From CAYVBJ01 sp964449075 (GTDB taxonomy: Bacteria; Bacteroidota; Rhodothermia; Balneolales; Balneolaceae): a stretch of DNA of 64,000 bases. The notes under the pieces were generated by a model. That model saw nothing but the letters and a program-made list of their open reading frames with translations. It had not been told where the DNA came from and did not search any database. Made by a program: the position numbers and the translations under genes. Shown piece after piece: positions 1-9,723 of the stretch (positions are counted from its first letter, which is position 1; each line of letters begins with the position of its first letter). The DNA lies in contig CAYVBJ010000003.1 in the NCBI GenBank assembly GCA_964449075.1, forward strand, positions 1 through 64,000, read 5' to 3'.

Positions 1-527
1 ACCGATACATAAAGCCAGATCGGGAAAGTCCATTTGGATACTTTTCTGTGGGTTTTAAATTTACCGGCAAATGCAAAATAAAAACTTGTTAAAACGAGCG
101 GTACGATAAATGCAGAAAGAATGATATGAGTGATCAGTATAAAAAAGTAGACAGGCCGGATCATCCCCTCTCCCGGGAAAGGTGTGTGACCTACAAAATT
201 GTGGTATAGCAAATAGCTAATCAGAAAGAGAGCCGAAGTAACAAAGGCTGTCAACATTAACTTCATATGCTTTACAAATTCTCTCTTTTTGATAGCTCTG
301 AAACCCAGCAGAATAAATACCGTGCTTGCACTATTTAGCAGCGCATTCAGCGCGGGCAGCTGATTCACCCAGGAGGCCGTGGTATCAGCAGTTTCCCTGA
401 AATAAATCAGCCATATAAGAAATGCAAAGGCTACAACACTGATCAGAATTATTGTGCCTATAGCTTTCGGCACACTAAGTTCCTTAAACACGCTGATCGT
501 AATTTTGTCTTTTACATTTTCACTCAT
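1..527 (-). CDS. DUF420 family membrane protein (partial, runs off window start)
   Basis: Reading the minus strand from the ATG at 525-527 gives at least 175 codons with no stop before the window edge, so the C-terminus is missing. The product is very hydrophobic, with about five membrane segments, near residues 20-41, 56-75, 88-110, 125-150 and at the cut end. Between them lie short polar loops, including the stretch HNFVGHTPFPGEG. This layout and the conserved histidines match the DUF420 (YozB/CtaM) family, whose Staphylococcus member CtaM is needed for a haem-copper oxidase. It diverges from the ACIII/caa3 operon that starts 450 bp away, which supports an oxidase-assembly role. The family call rests on sequence recall, and the exact function is inference. 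Confidence 0.75.
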   Translation of the reverse strand, partial: MSENVKDKITISVFKELSVPKAIGTIILISVVAFAFLIWLIYFRETADTTASWVNQLPALNALLNSASTVFILLGFRAIKKREFVKHMKLMLTAFVTSALFLISYLLYHNFVGHTPFPGEGMIRPVYFFILITHIILSAFIVPLVLTSFYFAFAGKFKTHRKVSKWTFPIWLYVS

Positions 528-976
528 AGTAGCTTTAGTAGCTTTAAGTTTTTAAATCGTTTTGCGCACAGAAATATCGTGTGGAAATATTAATTATGCA
601 TGAAAAAAGTAAATTTGATAATCTTTTACAGGTCAATTTTACTTCGACAGATGCATAAAGCGGCTTTAAGCATTTCATAACTAACTATATTTCAGCAGGT
701 TTAATTCTTTAACCAGGAAAATAAATTCCGGGAGTCTGCCGGGTTCACAGAAAAGAATTAGTCCGCCAATTCTTTAGGTATTTTTAATTAAACTGTTATA
801 TTTTATTGATCACGATTGTTTGGCATACATATTCACTCTGACAACTATTTAGAATGATTTTAAATATTGATGACCGGCCCGATTTTTATGTGGAGATTTG
901 CAGAAAATCGGTACCTTCATGCCTGCCAAAAACTGATATTAAATATTTTAAAAAACTGATTAATCTCTACTGATTT
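528..976. other. Intergenic region between DUF420 gene and actA
   Basis: This 449-bp AT-rich stretch separates two divergent genes and should hold the promoters of both. No ORF of useful size, hairpin terminator or RNA gene is visible. A TAnnTTTG-like octamer (TAAATTTG) occurs near 611-618, but it has no well-placed upstream TTG element, so no promoter is assigned. No clear Shine-Dalgarno sequence precedes the actA ATG. Confidence 0.5.
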
Positions 977-1621
977 ATGGCTCAGATTTTTCCAAAGTGG
1001 GCAAATGATGTTCCGAGACGCTTGCTCATTGGTGTTATCATATTTTTAAACGGAATTGTTTTCGCTATCTGGTATTTTTTCTCACCTGAATTTACAGATG
1101 TTGGTTATGCACCTGTACAACCTGTGCCTTTCAGCCACCAGGTTCATGTCGGAAAACTGGGAATGGACTGTCAATACTGTCACACCCAGGTTTTTGATTC
1201 GAAACATGCCAATGTTCCGGCAACACAAACCTGTATGAATTGTCACAACCAAATCAGAACTGACGTTGAAACTCTCGAACCGGTTCGTGAAAGCTGGGAA
1301 ACAGGTGAACCTATTGAATGGGTACGTGTGCATATGCTGCCCGATTACGCCTATTTTAATCACAGTGCCCATGTAAATGTTGGAGTGGGCTGCGAGTCCT
1401 GCCACGGAAGAATCGACAGAATGGAAGTGGTGCAACAGGTTGAACCGCTTAGTATGGGATGGTGCCTCGACTGCCACAGGGAACCTGAGAAATTTGTCCG
1501 GCCTGTTGAAGAGGTGACAACCATGGGATACCAGGTAGAAAATCAGCTTGAAAAAGGAATGGAATTAGTTGCAAAACAAAATATAAATGCCCCGCAGTAT
1601 TGTCAGGGCTGCCATTATTAA
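977..1621 (+). CDS. actA: Alternative complex III subunit ActA, pentahaem cytochrome c
   Basis: This 214-residue protein has an N-terminal membrane anchor (about residues 16-35) followed by a periplasmic domain. The domain carries five CXXCH haem-binding motifs, at C65-H69, C86-H90, C139-H143, C163-H167 and C209-H213. Five c-type haems, one anchor helix and first position in an act operon are the marks of ActA. In the quinol:cytochrome c/oxidase complex that replaces the bc1 complex in many Bacteroidota, ActA carries electrons from the iron-sulfur/quinol side towards the acceptor. The last haem motif lies one residue from the C-terminus. The gene is followed by actB after a 45-bp gap. The family call is firm. 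Confidence 0.95.
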   Translation: MAQIFPKWANDVPRRLLIGVIIFLNGIVFAIWYFFSPEFTDVGYAPVQPVPFSHQVHVGKLGMDCQYCHTQVFDSKHANVPATQTCMNCHNQIRTDVETLEPVRESWETGEPIEWVRVHMLPDYAYFNHSAHVNVGVGCESCHGRIDRMEVVQQVEPLSMGWCLDCHREPEKFVRPVEEVTTMGYQVENQLEKGMELVAKQNINAPQYCQGCHY

Positions 1622-1666
1622 ACCAATTGACAACGACCAGGATTTGAATAAAAGTATTTGTATCGA

Positions 1667-4600
1667 ATGAGCAATGAAATAAAGCAAACAACGTACTGGA
1701 AAAGTTTAGGCGAACTTGCGCAAAACGAAGAGTATAAAAAATATGAAGGGCGTGAGTTTCCTGTAAATGCTTCCGAGATGACAGACCAGGTGTCCCGCAG
1801 AAGTTTTTTGAGAGTCATGGGAGCTTCCATTGCATTGGCAGGATTTGCTGCCTGCCGCAAACCAGTGCAGAAAATTTTACCCTATACGGAACAGCCTGAA
1901 GATTTGGTTTTAGGAAAACCCCTCTATTATGCCACCTCAATGCCATTCCAGGATACCGTAACAGGATTGCTTGTTGAAAATAACGAAGGCCGGCCTACAA
2001 AGATAGAAGGCAACGAGATGCACGAAGCCAGTTCCGGCAGAACAAGCCTATATCATCAGGCAGCTGTACTCTCAATGTACGATCCAGACAGGTCGCGTTC
2101 CGTAAGAAAAGACGGAGAAGAAATTTTTGACGGAGATTTTATAAGTTTTGCAGAGAGTCATTTTGCAGATACAGAAAGGAGTATTGCTTTTATCAGCGAA
2201 GCAAACTCATCCCCAACTTACAACAGGCTCAAACGCCTGGTTTTGGAAAAGTATCCAAATGCACGCTGGGTTACATATGAGCCATTTGGAGACAATAACG
2301 CTATTGAAGGTACAAACCTGGCTTTCGGAGAACGTCTAAGAACCGTTAACCATTTCGGCAATGCAGACCTGGTCGTTTCTCTCGATCACGATTTTATGAA
2401 TCCGCACGCGGATAAAAACAGTGTTCAGAATTCCGTTGAACTTACATCTAAAAGAAAAGTAAGCTCAACACAAGATTCAATGTCGCGAATCTATGCTGTT
2501 GAAAGTACATTTACGAATACCGGTTCATACGCCGATCACAGGCTGAAGCTGAAAGCATCTGAAGTTGAAGCTTTCACGTATGCCCTCGCAAAAAAGTTAT
2601 CCGAATCACTTTCCGGATTAGAGGCATTTGCCGAAGTAGCCAATCCATTTGTAAATCATGACTGGGTTACTGTTCTCGCCGAAGAGTTGCTGAACTACAG
2701 AAACAGAGGAATTCTTACCGCAGGTTATGAACACCGACCTGCAGTACATGCTGCAGTGGCTGCCATTAACCTGGCACTCGGTAATGCCGGCGCTACAGTA
2801 ACCTATCATCGTGCAGATTTCATGGATGATCAAAACAGCAGGGATGAGTTTATATCGCTTGTTGAAGATATGAAAGCCGGAAACGTCGATACCGCAGTAA
2901 TAATTGGAGCAAACCCGTTTTTTACAGCACCTTCTGATCTTGATATCTCTCTTGCATTTGAAAATGTTCAGACGAAATTTCACCTGTCTGATTATTTTGA
3001 TGAGACCTCTAAAGTGTGCAACTGGCATGTTCACAGGTCACATTTTCTTGAGGCCTGGGGCGACGGTTACTCCTACAACGGCACCCGGTCCGTCATTCAG
3101 CCGCAGATAAAACCTCTTTATGAAAGCTGGAGTGAACTTGAATTCCTGAACACTATTTTAACCGGCGATTATAATGAAGGTTATGAATTGGTTCGTGAAA
3201 CATGGCAAAATATCTACCCTGATGATTTTGAAAACAGGTGGCGAAAAATACTTCACGATGGCATAGATTCACCTGATCATTTTGAAACCGCTGCGGTTTC
3301 ACTTTCGGGAAATTTTTCTCAGTCTGTACAGCCATTTCTTGGTCATACACCTGTTCAGGATATTGAGATTGTTATTAAACCGGATATAAACATTTTCGAT
3401 GGCAGGTTTGCCAACAACGGGTGGCTACAGGAGCTCCCCGATCCGATGACAAAAGTTACATGGGATAATGTGGCCCTGATGAGCCCGGCTACTGCACGTA
3501 AACTCGGGATTGACCCTGAACGTCATCTATCTGAAAAAGAATCACCGGTTGTNNNNNNNNNNNNNNNNNNNNNNNNNNNNNNNNNNNNNNNNNNNNNNNN
3601 NNNNNNNNNNNNNNNNNNNNNNNNNNNNNNNNNNNNNNNNNNNNNNNNNNNNGTAAACTCGGGATTGACCCTGAACGTCATCTATCTGAAAAAGAATCAC
3701 CGGTTGTCAGAATCTCTGCAGGAGGAAATTTAATTGAGATTGCGGCATGGGTACAGCCCGGCCACGCCGAAGACTCTGTCACACTCACTGCAGGTTATGG
3801 CCGCAATGGTATCGGGCGGGTAGCGGATGGTGTTGGAGTAAATGTTTATCCCTTAAAAACATCCGGGAATTCATATTTTCAGCCTGCTGAAATATCACTT
3901 ACAGGACGATCTTACGAAATTGCAAGCACACAGAATCATCACAATCTTGAAGGCCGTGACATGATCCGGACGGCTACCATTGAAGAGTATCGTTCGAATC
4001 CGGATTTTGCATCTTACGAAAGCGTTCACGGCTATGAAGTGCCCGGGATGAAAGAAGCTCGTGAAATTGGACAGGAAGATCCTGTTTCACTTTTCACTCC
4101 ATTTTCACCTCCCGATTATCAGCCGCAGTGGGGAATGGCCATTGACCTTAACGCCTGTTTTGGATGTGGAGTTTGCACAATTGCCTGTCAGGCTGAAAAT
4201 AATATTCCTGTTGTAGGTAAAAGGGAAGTAGGCAGAAAAAGAGCCATGCACTGGATCCGCACGGATCGCTATTATGAAGGTGATACCGACAATCCGAAAG
4301 CATATCACCAACCTGTTCCCTGCATGCATTGTGAATTGGCACCATGTGAACAGGTTTGTCCTGTCGCGGCAACTACCCATAGTGATGATGGTATGAACCA
4401 GATGACCTACAACCGCTGTATTGGTACACGATACTGTGCAAACAACTGCCCTTATAAAGTAAGACGGTTTAATTTTTTCAATTACACACAGGAATATCTG
4501 ACTACAGGTGATGATCCTGAGATCATCCAGATGGCCATGAACCCGGAAGTTACCATTCGGTTCAGGGGGGTTATGGAAAAGTGTACATATTGTGTTCAGC

Positions 4601-4854
4601 GGGTAAATTATGCCAAAATTGAAACAAAGAAAAAATCCGGCACCAAACGCCCGCCTGACGGTATGGTTCAAACAGCATGTCAACAGGCATGTCCTGCAAA
4701 TGCTATTACGTTTGGAGATTTGACAGACCAAAACAGCGTGGTATCAACCCATAAAAAGAATGATCGTAACTATGTGATGCTTGAAGAGCTGAATGTACGT
4801 CCTCGTACCTCTTACCTCGCAAAATTACGGAATGAAAACCCGGAACTGGCTTAA
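1667..4854 (+). CDS. actB: Alternative complex III subunit ActB, interrupted only by an assembly gap
   Basis: The start is the ATG at 1667; an in-frame TTG at 1658 is less likely. A twin-arginine signal (SRRSFLRVMG, near residue 43) precedes a molybdopterin-oxidoreductase-like domain. After the gap comes an iron-sulfur domain with four cysteine clusters: CFGCGVCTIAC, CMHCELAPCEQVC, the CIGTRYCANNC region, and CTYCV with a later CQQAC. In known ACIII this subunit binds iron-sulfur clusters but no molybdenum cofactor. The two halves are in different frames as printed, and 100 Ns sit at 3553-3652. Deleting the Ns plus one copy of the 55-bp duplication (155 nt in total) joins them into a single frame of 1010 residues, a normal ActB size. 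It is therefore not a pseudogene. Confidence 0.93.
3498..3707. other. Assembly gap of 100 N flanked by an exact 55-bp duplication
   Basis: Bases 3498-3552 and 3653-3707 are identical over 55 bp and abut the N run at 3553-3652. An overlap of exactly 55 bp on both sides of a 100-N spacer is what a short-read assembler using a 55-mer leaves when a scaffolder joins two contigs that really overlap. Collapsing the duplicate restores the actB frame exactly, which supports an artefact over a biological repeat. Confidence 0.93.
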
Positions 4855-4887
4855 TTGATAAGTATTTAATCAGGAATTTTAGAAGAC

Positions 4888-6318
4888 ATGAGTAAAACGT
4901 ACGAATACGTACCGGAACCTGCACTCGTGAAAGGAAATCACGATTTTAGCAGTATTACATCACTTATTACGGATATAAATCTTCGTCCGACACCAAAAGG
5001 ATGGTACCTGGCATTTGCAGTTTCAAACCTGCTGCTTTTTGTCATGCTGGTATCCATCGGCTACCTGGTTTGGGAAGGTACAGGAATATGGGGCCTTAAC
5101 AGTACAGTAGGCTGGGGATGGGCAATTATTAACTTTGTATGGTGGGTCGGAATCGGACATGCCGGCACACTGATATCGGCAATTTTATTTCTTTTCCGGC
5201 AGGACTGGCGTACGGCCATTAACCGTTTTGCAGAGGCAATGACTATCTTTGCCGTGATGTGCGCCGGGGTATTTCCGGCAATTCACGTAGGTCGTATCTG
5301 GGTCGTTTACTGGATGTTCCCGCTGCCCAACCAGATGGCAATGTGGCCTAATTTTGCCAGCCCCCTGCTCTGGGACGTGTTTGCGGTCTCTACTTATTTC
5401 ACGGTTTCTTTCCTGTTTTGGTATGTGGGCCTTGTTCCTGATCTTGCTACTATAAGAGACCGTATCAAAAGTAAAACCGGTAAATTTCTCTACGGTGTCT
5501 TTTCATTAGGCTGGAGAGGAAGCAACAGGCACTGGTGGAATTACGAGAAAGCATATATGATTCTTGCCGGCCTTGCTACTCCCCTGGTACTGTCAGTTCA
5601 TACCATTGTATCGTTCGATTTTGCTGTATCTATTATTCCCGGCTGGCATACAACTATTTTCCCGCCCTATTTTGTGGCAGGAGCAGTTTTTTCCGGTTTT
5701 GCTATGGTACTATCTTTGATGATTATCTGTCGCAAAATCTACAAGCTGGAAGATATCATGACTGTAGATCATATTGAAAAGATGAATATCATCCTAATGG
5801 TAACCGGTACAATGGTCGGTTTTGCATACCTGATGGAATTTTTCATGGCATGGTACAGTGGTGTTGAATATGAAAAAGCAATCTTTATGCTCAGAGCTAC
5901 CGGACCATACGCGTGGGCTTACTGGATAATGATAGCGTGTAATGTGATTTCGCCTCAATTTTTCTGGTCAAAGAAACTGAGAAGAAATGTTACATTTACA
6001 TTTATTATTTCAATTATTGTAAATATTGGTATGTGGTTCGAGCGTTTTGTTATTACAGTAACCTCTCTTTCTACCGACTATATGCCATCATCATGGGCTT
6101 ATTACTCCCCGACAATTTGGGATGCGTTAACATATATCGGAACATTCGGGCTCTTTTTTACTTTCTTCCTTCTCTTTTTGAGATTTCTGCCCATGGTTGC
6201 TGTTGCGGAACTGAAAGGAGTTATGCCACAGGCTGATCCTCATAATTATGACGAGGAGACCGGTGAATACACCCCGCATGAAGTAATCGTACCTGAACCC
6301 AAAAATGAATCAGTATAA
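4888..6318 (+). CDS. actC: Alternative complex III subunit ActC, NrfD/PsrC-like quinol-binding membrane protein
   Basis: This 476-residue integral membrane protein has about ten hydrophobic helices and a polar C-terminal tail of roughly 30 residues. It belongs to the NrfD/PsrC family. In ACIII, ActC and its paralogue ActF form the membrane core, and ActC carries the quinol-oxidation site next to the ActB iron-sulfur domain. Recognisable stretches are NFVWWVGIGHAGTLIS (first helices) and FPAIHVGRIWVVYW (near residue 130). The family's typical N-terminal leader before the first helix is present. It starts 33 bp after actB and is followed 12 bp later by actD, as in other act operons. Confidence 0.93.
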   Translation: MSKTYEYVPEPALVKGNHDFSSITSLITDINLRPTPKGWYLAFAVSNLLLFVMLVSIGYLVWEGTGIWGLNSTVGWGWAIINFVWWVGIGHAGTLISAILFLFRQDWRTAINRFAEAMTIFAVMCAGVFPAIHVGRIWVVYWMFPLPNQMAMWPNFASPLLWDVFAVSTYFTVSFLFWYVGLVPDLATIRDRIKSKTGKFLYGVFSLGWRGSNRHWWNYEKAYMILAGLATPLVLSVHTIVSFDFAVSIIPGWHTTIFPPYFVAGAVFSGFAMVLSLMIICRKIYKLEDIMTVDHIEKMNIILMVTGTMVGFAYLMEFFMAWYSGVEYEKAIFMLRATGPYAWAYWIMIACNVISPQFFWSKKLRRNVTFTFIISIIVNIGMWFERFVITVTSLSTDYMPSSWAYYSPTIWDALTYIGTFGLFFTFFLLFLRFLPMVAVAELKGVMPQADPHNYDEETGEYTPHEVIVPEPKNESV

Positions 6319-6330
6319 ACAGACAACATA

Positions 6331-6885
6331 ATGAATTCAGCTGCTTCAAATAAATCACTTTACGGTATGCTTGCCGAGTTTCGAAATCCAAAGGAACTGG
6401 TTGATGCGGCGCGTATTGTTAATAAAAACGGCTTTAAAAAATATGATACCTTCAGCCCTTACCCGATCCATGGAATGGATAAGGCTATGAGTTTAAAAAA
6501 GTCGAAACTGGGATGGATTGTTCTTGTTCACGGTCTGCTTGGTTTCTCCGGAGCCTTGCTGATGATCTCCTTTATGATGGTATTTGACTATCCGCTGAAT
6601 ATAAGCGGTAAAACACTTTTTAATGTTCCTGCATGGATCCCGGTTACATTTGAGCTTACTGTTCTTCTTTCAGCTTTTGGTGCTGTATTTGGAATGTTTT
6701 TCCTTAACGGTTTGCCCAAATTAAACCATCCGCTTTTTAGCTCCGAAAATTTTAAAAAGGCAACCAATGACGGTTTTTTTGTATGCGTTGAATCTACAGA
6801 TCCGCTGTTCGATTCAGAAAAAGTACATAAATTGCTTGAAGAAGCCGGAGCCGCAAATATTGAAAAAATCTACGATGAAATTTGA
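6331..6885 (+). CDS. actD: Alternative complex III subunit ActD (DUF3341)
   Basis: The 184-residue product has a soluble N-terminal part containing LVDAARIV and YDTFSPYPIHGMD. Two membrane helices follow, at about residues 60-84 and 101-125, and then a cytoplasmic tail. This is the DUF3341 layout of ActD, the small subunit that packs against the ActC/ActF membrane core. ActD has no cofactor and its exact role in proton movement is not settled. The position between actC and actE is the standard gene order. The final residues (EEAGAANIEKI) resemble the conserved ferredoxin-like tail of the family. Confidence 0.92.
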   Translation: MNSAASNKSLYGMLAEFRNPKELVDAARIVNKNGFKKYDTFSPYPIHGMDKAMSLKKSKLGWIVLVHGLLGFSGALLMISFMMVFDYPLNISGKTLFNVPAWIPVTFELTVLLSAFGAVFGMFFLNGLPKLNHPLFSSENFKKATNDGFFVCVESTDPLFDSEKVHKLLEEAGAANIEKIYDEI

Positions 6886-6922
6886 TCAGCAACATTCAGA
6901 CCAATTTTAACGACCAGAAATA

Positions 6923-7909
6923 ATGATATTGGCTAAAAAGATTATTTACTTACTGCTACTGGCATCCGTTCTGTTTATGTCGTGTCGCGGTCAGAAATCA
7001 GAAAAACCACCTGTGCATCCTAATCTGAACATGGATTTTCAAAACAGGTTCAATGCCCAGGAAGAAAATGAATTCTTTGCCGATAACCGTGCGATGAGGC
7101 CGCCGGTTGAAGGAACTGTGGCTCGCGGCCTGCTGAAAGAAGATGTTGAATACTATGAAGGGCTGAATCCGGATAGCTCTTTTGTGGAAGATATTCCAAT
7201 GGAAGTTACGGGGTCTTTTATCTACAGGGGCCAGGACAGATATGATATTTACTGCTCTGTTTGCCATGGCGGCACAGGTGACGGAAGAGGAATTATAATG
7301 ACCGGCGACTACGGTTATGTGCCCGCCCCCTCATTTCACAGCAATCGGCTGCGCGAAGTTCCCGACGGTGAAATATACTCCGCTATTGCAAACGGCATTC
7401 GAAATATGCCATCATATGCTACCCAGATACCGGTTGAAGACCGCTGGGCTATTGTCTCTTATGTACGCGCACTTCAGCGGAGTCAGTATATACCTGAGGA
7501 TCAAATGCAGCAATTTGACGTTGATCTTGCAGACCTGATGCAAAGATACGAAGAGGAACAGCAGGCTCTTGCTCAAGAACGTGAAGCAGCAGCTGCCGCT
7601 GATGCAGGAGCTGAGGTCAGTGCCTCCCGCGGCGAGTCGCTCTATACCCAATATGCATGTAACACGTGCCACTCATTGGATGGAAGTCGTTTAGTCGGTC
7701 CTTCGTTTCAGAATTTGTTCGGAAATGACCGGCCTCTTGAAGACGGCTCCGTTGTTACTGCAGATGAAGATTATATTTATGAATCTATCACTGAACCTTC
7801 AGCCAAAGTTGCAGAAGGGTATCCGAATGTTATGCAACCGTATGATTACCTTTCAGAGAGTGAACTTCAATCACTTATTGAGTTCATCAAAGCACAATCA
7901 GATAATTAA
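6923..7909 (+). CDS. actE: Alternative complex III subunit ActE, dihaem cytochrome c lipoprotein
   Basis: The 328-residue precursor begins with a lipoprotein signal (lipobox LFMSC, acylated Cys about residue 21). It carries two CXXCH motifs, C111-H115 in the canonical ActE domain and C246-H250 in an added C-terminal domain. The two are joined by a Glu/Gln/Ala-rich linker (about residues 195-235). Known ActE proteins from Rhodothermus and Flavobacterium are described with one haem, so the second domain is notable. That domain closely resembles the cytochrome c tail of CoxB encoded downstream: both have GPxFQ after the haem site, a V(T/I)ADE(D/N)YI(Y/R)ESI segment and EPxAK. The addition may hand electrons from ACIII straight to the caa3 oxidase. 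Subunit identity is firm; the electron-relay role is inference. Confidence 0.92.
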   Translation: MILAKKIIYLLLLASVLFMSCRGQKSEKPPVHPNLNMDFQNRFNAQEENEFFADNRAMRPPVEGTVARGLLKEDVEYYEGLNPDSSFVEDIPMEVTGSFIYRGQDRYDIYCSVCHGGTGDGRGIIMTGDYGYVPAPSFHSNRLREVPDGEIYSAIANGIRNMPSYATQIPVEDRWAIVSYVRALQRSQYIPEDQMQQFDVDLADLMQRYEEEQQALAQEREAAAAADAGAEVSASRGESLYTQYACNTCHSLDGSRLVGPSFQNLFGNDRPLEDGSVVTADEDYIYESITEPSAKVAEGYPNVMQPYDYLSESELQSLIEFIKAQSDN

Positions 7910-7933
7910 AATCGTTGAATACAGGAATTTTTC

Positions 7934-9133
7934 ATGGCTACAAGCAGTCCAAAAATAACAGATTCCCTCCAGTTTCCTGAACATATACAGACATCAAAAG
8001 TCTTGTATGGCACAGGAATTGTTGGCTTACTTGCAAGCGCTGTAGGTTACTTCCTGAACTCGGAACAATTTTTCTTTTCTTACCTGACAAGTTTTACCTA
8101 TTTCACAAGTTTCGCTTTAGCTGCACTGATTCTTCTGATGATCCATCACATTACTCAGTCTTCATGGGGAGTAGTAATCCGGCGAATACCGGAAGCTTTC
8201 TCATCAAACCTCTGGATATGGGCTATTTTTATTATCCCCATACTCTTTGGAATGCACTCTCTTTATCACTGGACTCACACAGAAGATGTTCTTGCCGATC
8301 CGATCCTGGCTGGCAAAATGCCTTACCTGAATGAGACGTTCTTTGTGATTCGACAAATCATCTATTTTTCAATATGGGGATTTATAGGATACAAGCTTCA
8401 TAAAGTGTCAGTCGAAATGGATAGAACCGGTAACTGGGGACTAACTCAATTGCTGAAAAAATACAGTGCTCCCGGAATCCTGATATTTGCATTAACCGTT
8501 GCATTCGCAAGCTTCGACTGGCTGATGTCTCTCGATCCTCACTGGTTCTCAACCATGTTTGGCGTTTACTTTTTTGCAATGAGTATTCAAGCCTTTTTCC
8601 CTTTGATGATTCTCTTGATTTCCTGGATGCAGAAACGGGGAATTCTTGAAAACACTATATCCAAATCTCATATATACGATATGGGAGCTTGGTTTTTTGG
8701 GTTTACGGTTTTCTATGCATATATAGCTTTCAGTCAGTTGCTGCTTATCTACTACGCCAATATTCCTGAGGAGACTTTGTGGTTTTATCACCGGCTTGAA
8801 GGCAGCTGGGCTTTCGTTTCCTATTCACTGATCATTGGCAGATTTGTTCTTCCGTTTATTCTTTTACTTAACAGAGACACCAAACATCAGAAAAAACTGT
8901 TAATTTTTACATCGGTATTGGTATTATTCATGCACTTTGTTGAAGTTTACTGGATTGCAATGCCAATTCTAAGTCATCACGGGGTTCACATAAGCTGGAT
9001 GGATATCACAACATTTTTTGGCCTGGGCGGAATATTCTTCGGCCTGTTTTTTCAGCGCCTGAAAAAACACAACCTGGTTCCGGTGAACGATCCTAAACTT
9101 GCCGAATCCCTGGATAAGCATTACCACCAATAA
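7934..9133 (+). CDS. actF: Alternative complex III subunit ActF, membrane protein
   Basis: This 399-residue membrane protein has about ten helices and is the shorter ActC-like paralogue of ACIII, often annotated quinol:cytochrome c oxidoreductase quinone-binding subunit 2. Typical family stretches are GMHSLYHWTH (near residue 110), FASFDWLMSLDPHWFSTMFGVYFF (near residue 195) and EGSWAFVSYSLIIGRFVLPF. It follows actE with a 24-bp gap. No separate actG is seen after it; the next gene encodes an unrelated HTH-membrane protein. Its start is the ATG at 7934, and no competing start lies close by. Confidence 0.92.
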   Translation: MATSSPKITDSLQFPEHIQTSKVLYGTGIVGLLASAVGYFLNSEQFFFSYLTSFTYFTSFALAALILLMIHHITQSSWGVVIRRIPEAFSSNLWIWAIFIIPILFGMHSLYHWTHTEDVLADPILAGKMPYLNETFFVIRQIIYFSIWGFIGYKLHKVSVEMDRTGNWGLTQLLKKYSAPGILIFALTVAFASFDWLMSLDPHWFSTMFGVYFFAMSIQAFFPLMILLISWMQKRGILENTISKSHIYDMGAWFFGFTVFYAYIAFSQLLLIYYANIPEETLWFYHRLEGSWAFVSYSLIIGRFVLPFILLLNRDTKHQKKLLIFTSVLVLFMHFVEVYWIAMPILSHHGVHISWMDITTFFGLGGIFFGLFFQRLKKHNLVPVNDPKLAESLDKHYHQ

Positions 9134-9161
9134 ATGATTTCTGATTTATAAGCGTAAGAAC

Positions 9162-9713
9162 ATGAGTAACAAAAAAAACAACTTTACAAAAGACCAAAAA
9201 GCAAAGATTGCGCTTGAAGCTGTTTCAGGAGGCAAAGAGAAGCTCAAAGAACTTGCATCAGAACACGATATTTCTGAAGATAAAATTATGGACTGGGCAA
9301 GAGAACTTGGAGTTATCGACTCTGAGGAGGAAGCGAAAAAAACTTCTGAGACAGATGAATCGTTTAAGACCGAAGATCGTGTAGATCTGGAAGTTGCCAA
9401 TGAAAACTTTTCCGATTCGATCAATTTCGGCGCAATGACCGATGATCTTAATGTGAAGAAATTAACTTTCTGGACGATCTTCGGAACGTTCCTGATCCTT
9501 GTAATGATTGTGGGTATAATTGAGATATATGATTATACAATAGATTCAGCTCAGCAGGAAGTTGCAAAAGAAAGTACTTTTTATGATATATCTGAGTTAA
9601 AAGAAAGAGACCAGGAAACGTTAAACAGCTATGGAGTTGTTGATCCTGATGAAGGTATCTATCGAATACCGATTGATAGTGCCATATCATTAACAGCAAA
9701 AAATTCAGAATAG
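9162..9713 (+). CDS. HTH-domain, single-span membrane protein of the ACIII/caa3 operon, function unknown
   Basis: The 183-residue product has three visible parts. Residues 8-52 (including KAKIALEAVSGG and LASEHDIS) look like the helix-turn-helix of IS3-type transposase OrfA proteins. An acidic stretch (53-98) precedes one membrane helix at about 101-121. The C-terminal tail includes LNSYGVVDPDEGIYRIPIDSA (155-173). I recall similar LNSYGWVD...RIPI motifs in small proteins encoded in proteobacterial caa3/sco clusters, which suggests an oxidase accessory role. No transposase catalytic domain or IS ends are present, so this is not a mobile element. It lies 28 bp after actF and 10 bp before sco, so it is very likely co-transcribed with them. 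The function is not known to me. Confidence 0.8.
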   Translation: MSNKKNNFTKDQKAKIALEAVSGGKEKLKELASEHDISEDKIMDWARELGVIDSEEEAKKTSETDESFKTEDRVDLEVANENFSDSINFGAMTDDLNVKKLTFWTIFGTFLILVMIVGIIEIYDYTIDSAQQEVAKESTFYDISELKERDQETLNSYGVVDPDEGIYRIPIDSAISLTAKNSE

Positions 9714-9723
9714 TTAAAACAGA

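Noticed and set aside
611..618. TAAATTTG as a Bacteroidota-type promoter of actA
   Set aside because: No TTG element at a suitable distance, and it is about 360 bp from the actA start.
1658..3733. ActB as a truncated pseudogene with a second independent iron-sulfur protein at 3961-4854
   Set aside because: The split is caused by the N gap and duplicated 55-mer; collapsing it restores one frame.
9162..9424. Possible IS3-type transposase OrfA at the N-terminus of the HTH-membrane protein
   Set aside because: No catalytic partner, no terminal repeats, and the same frame continues into a membrane helix and an oxidase-cluster type tail.
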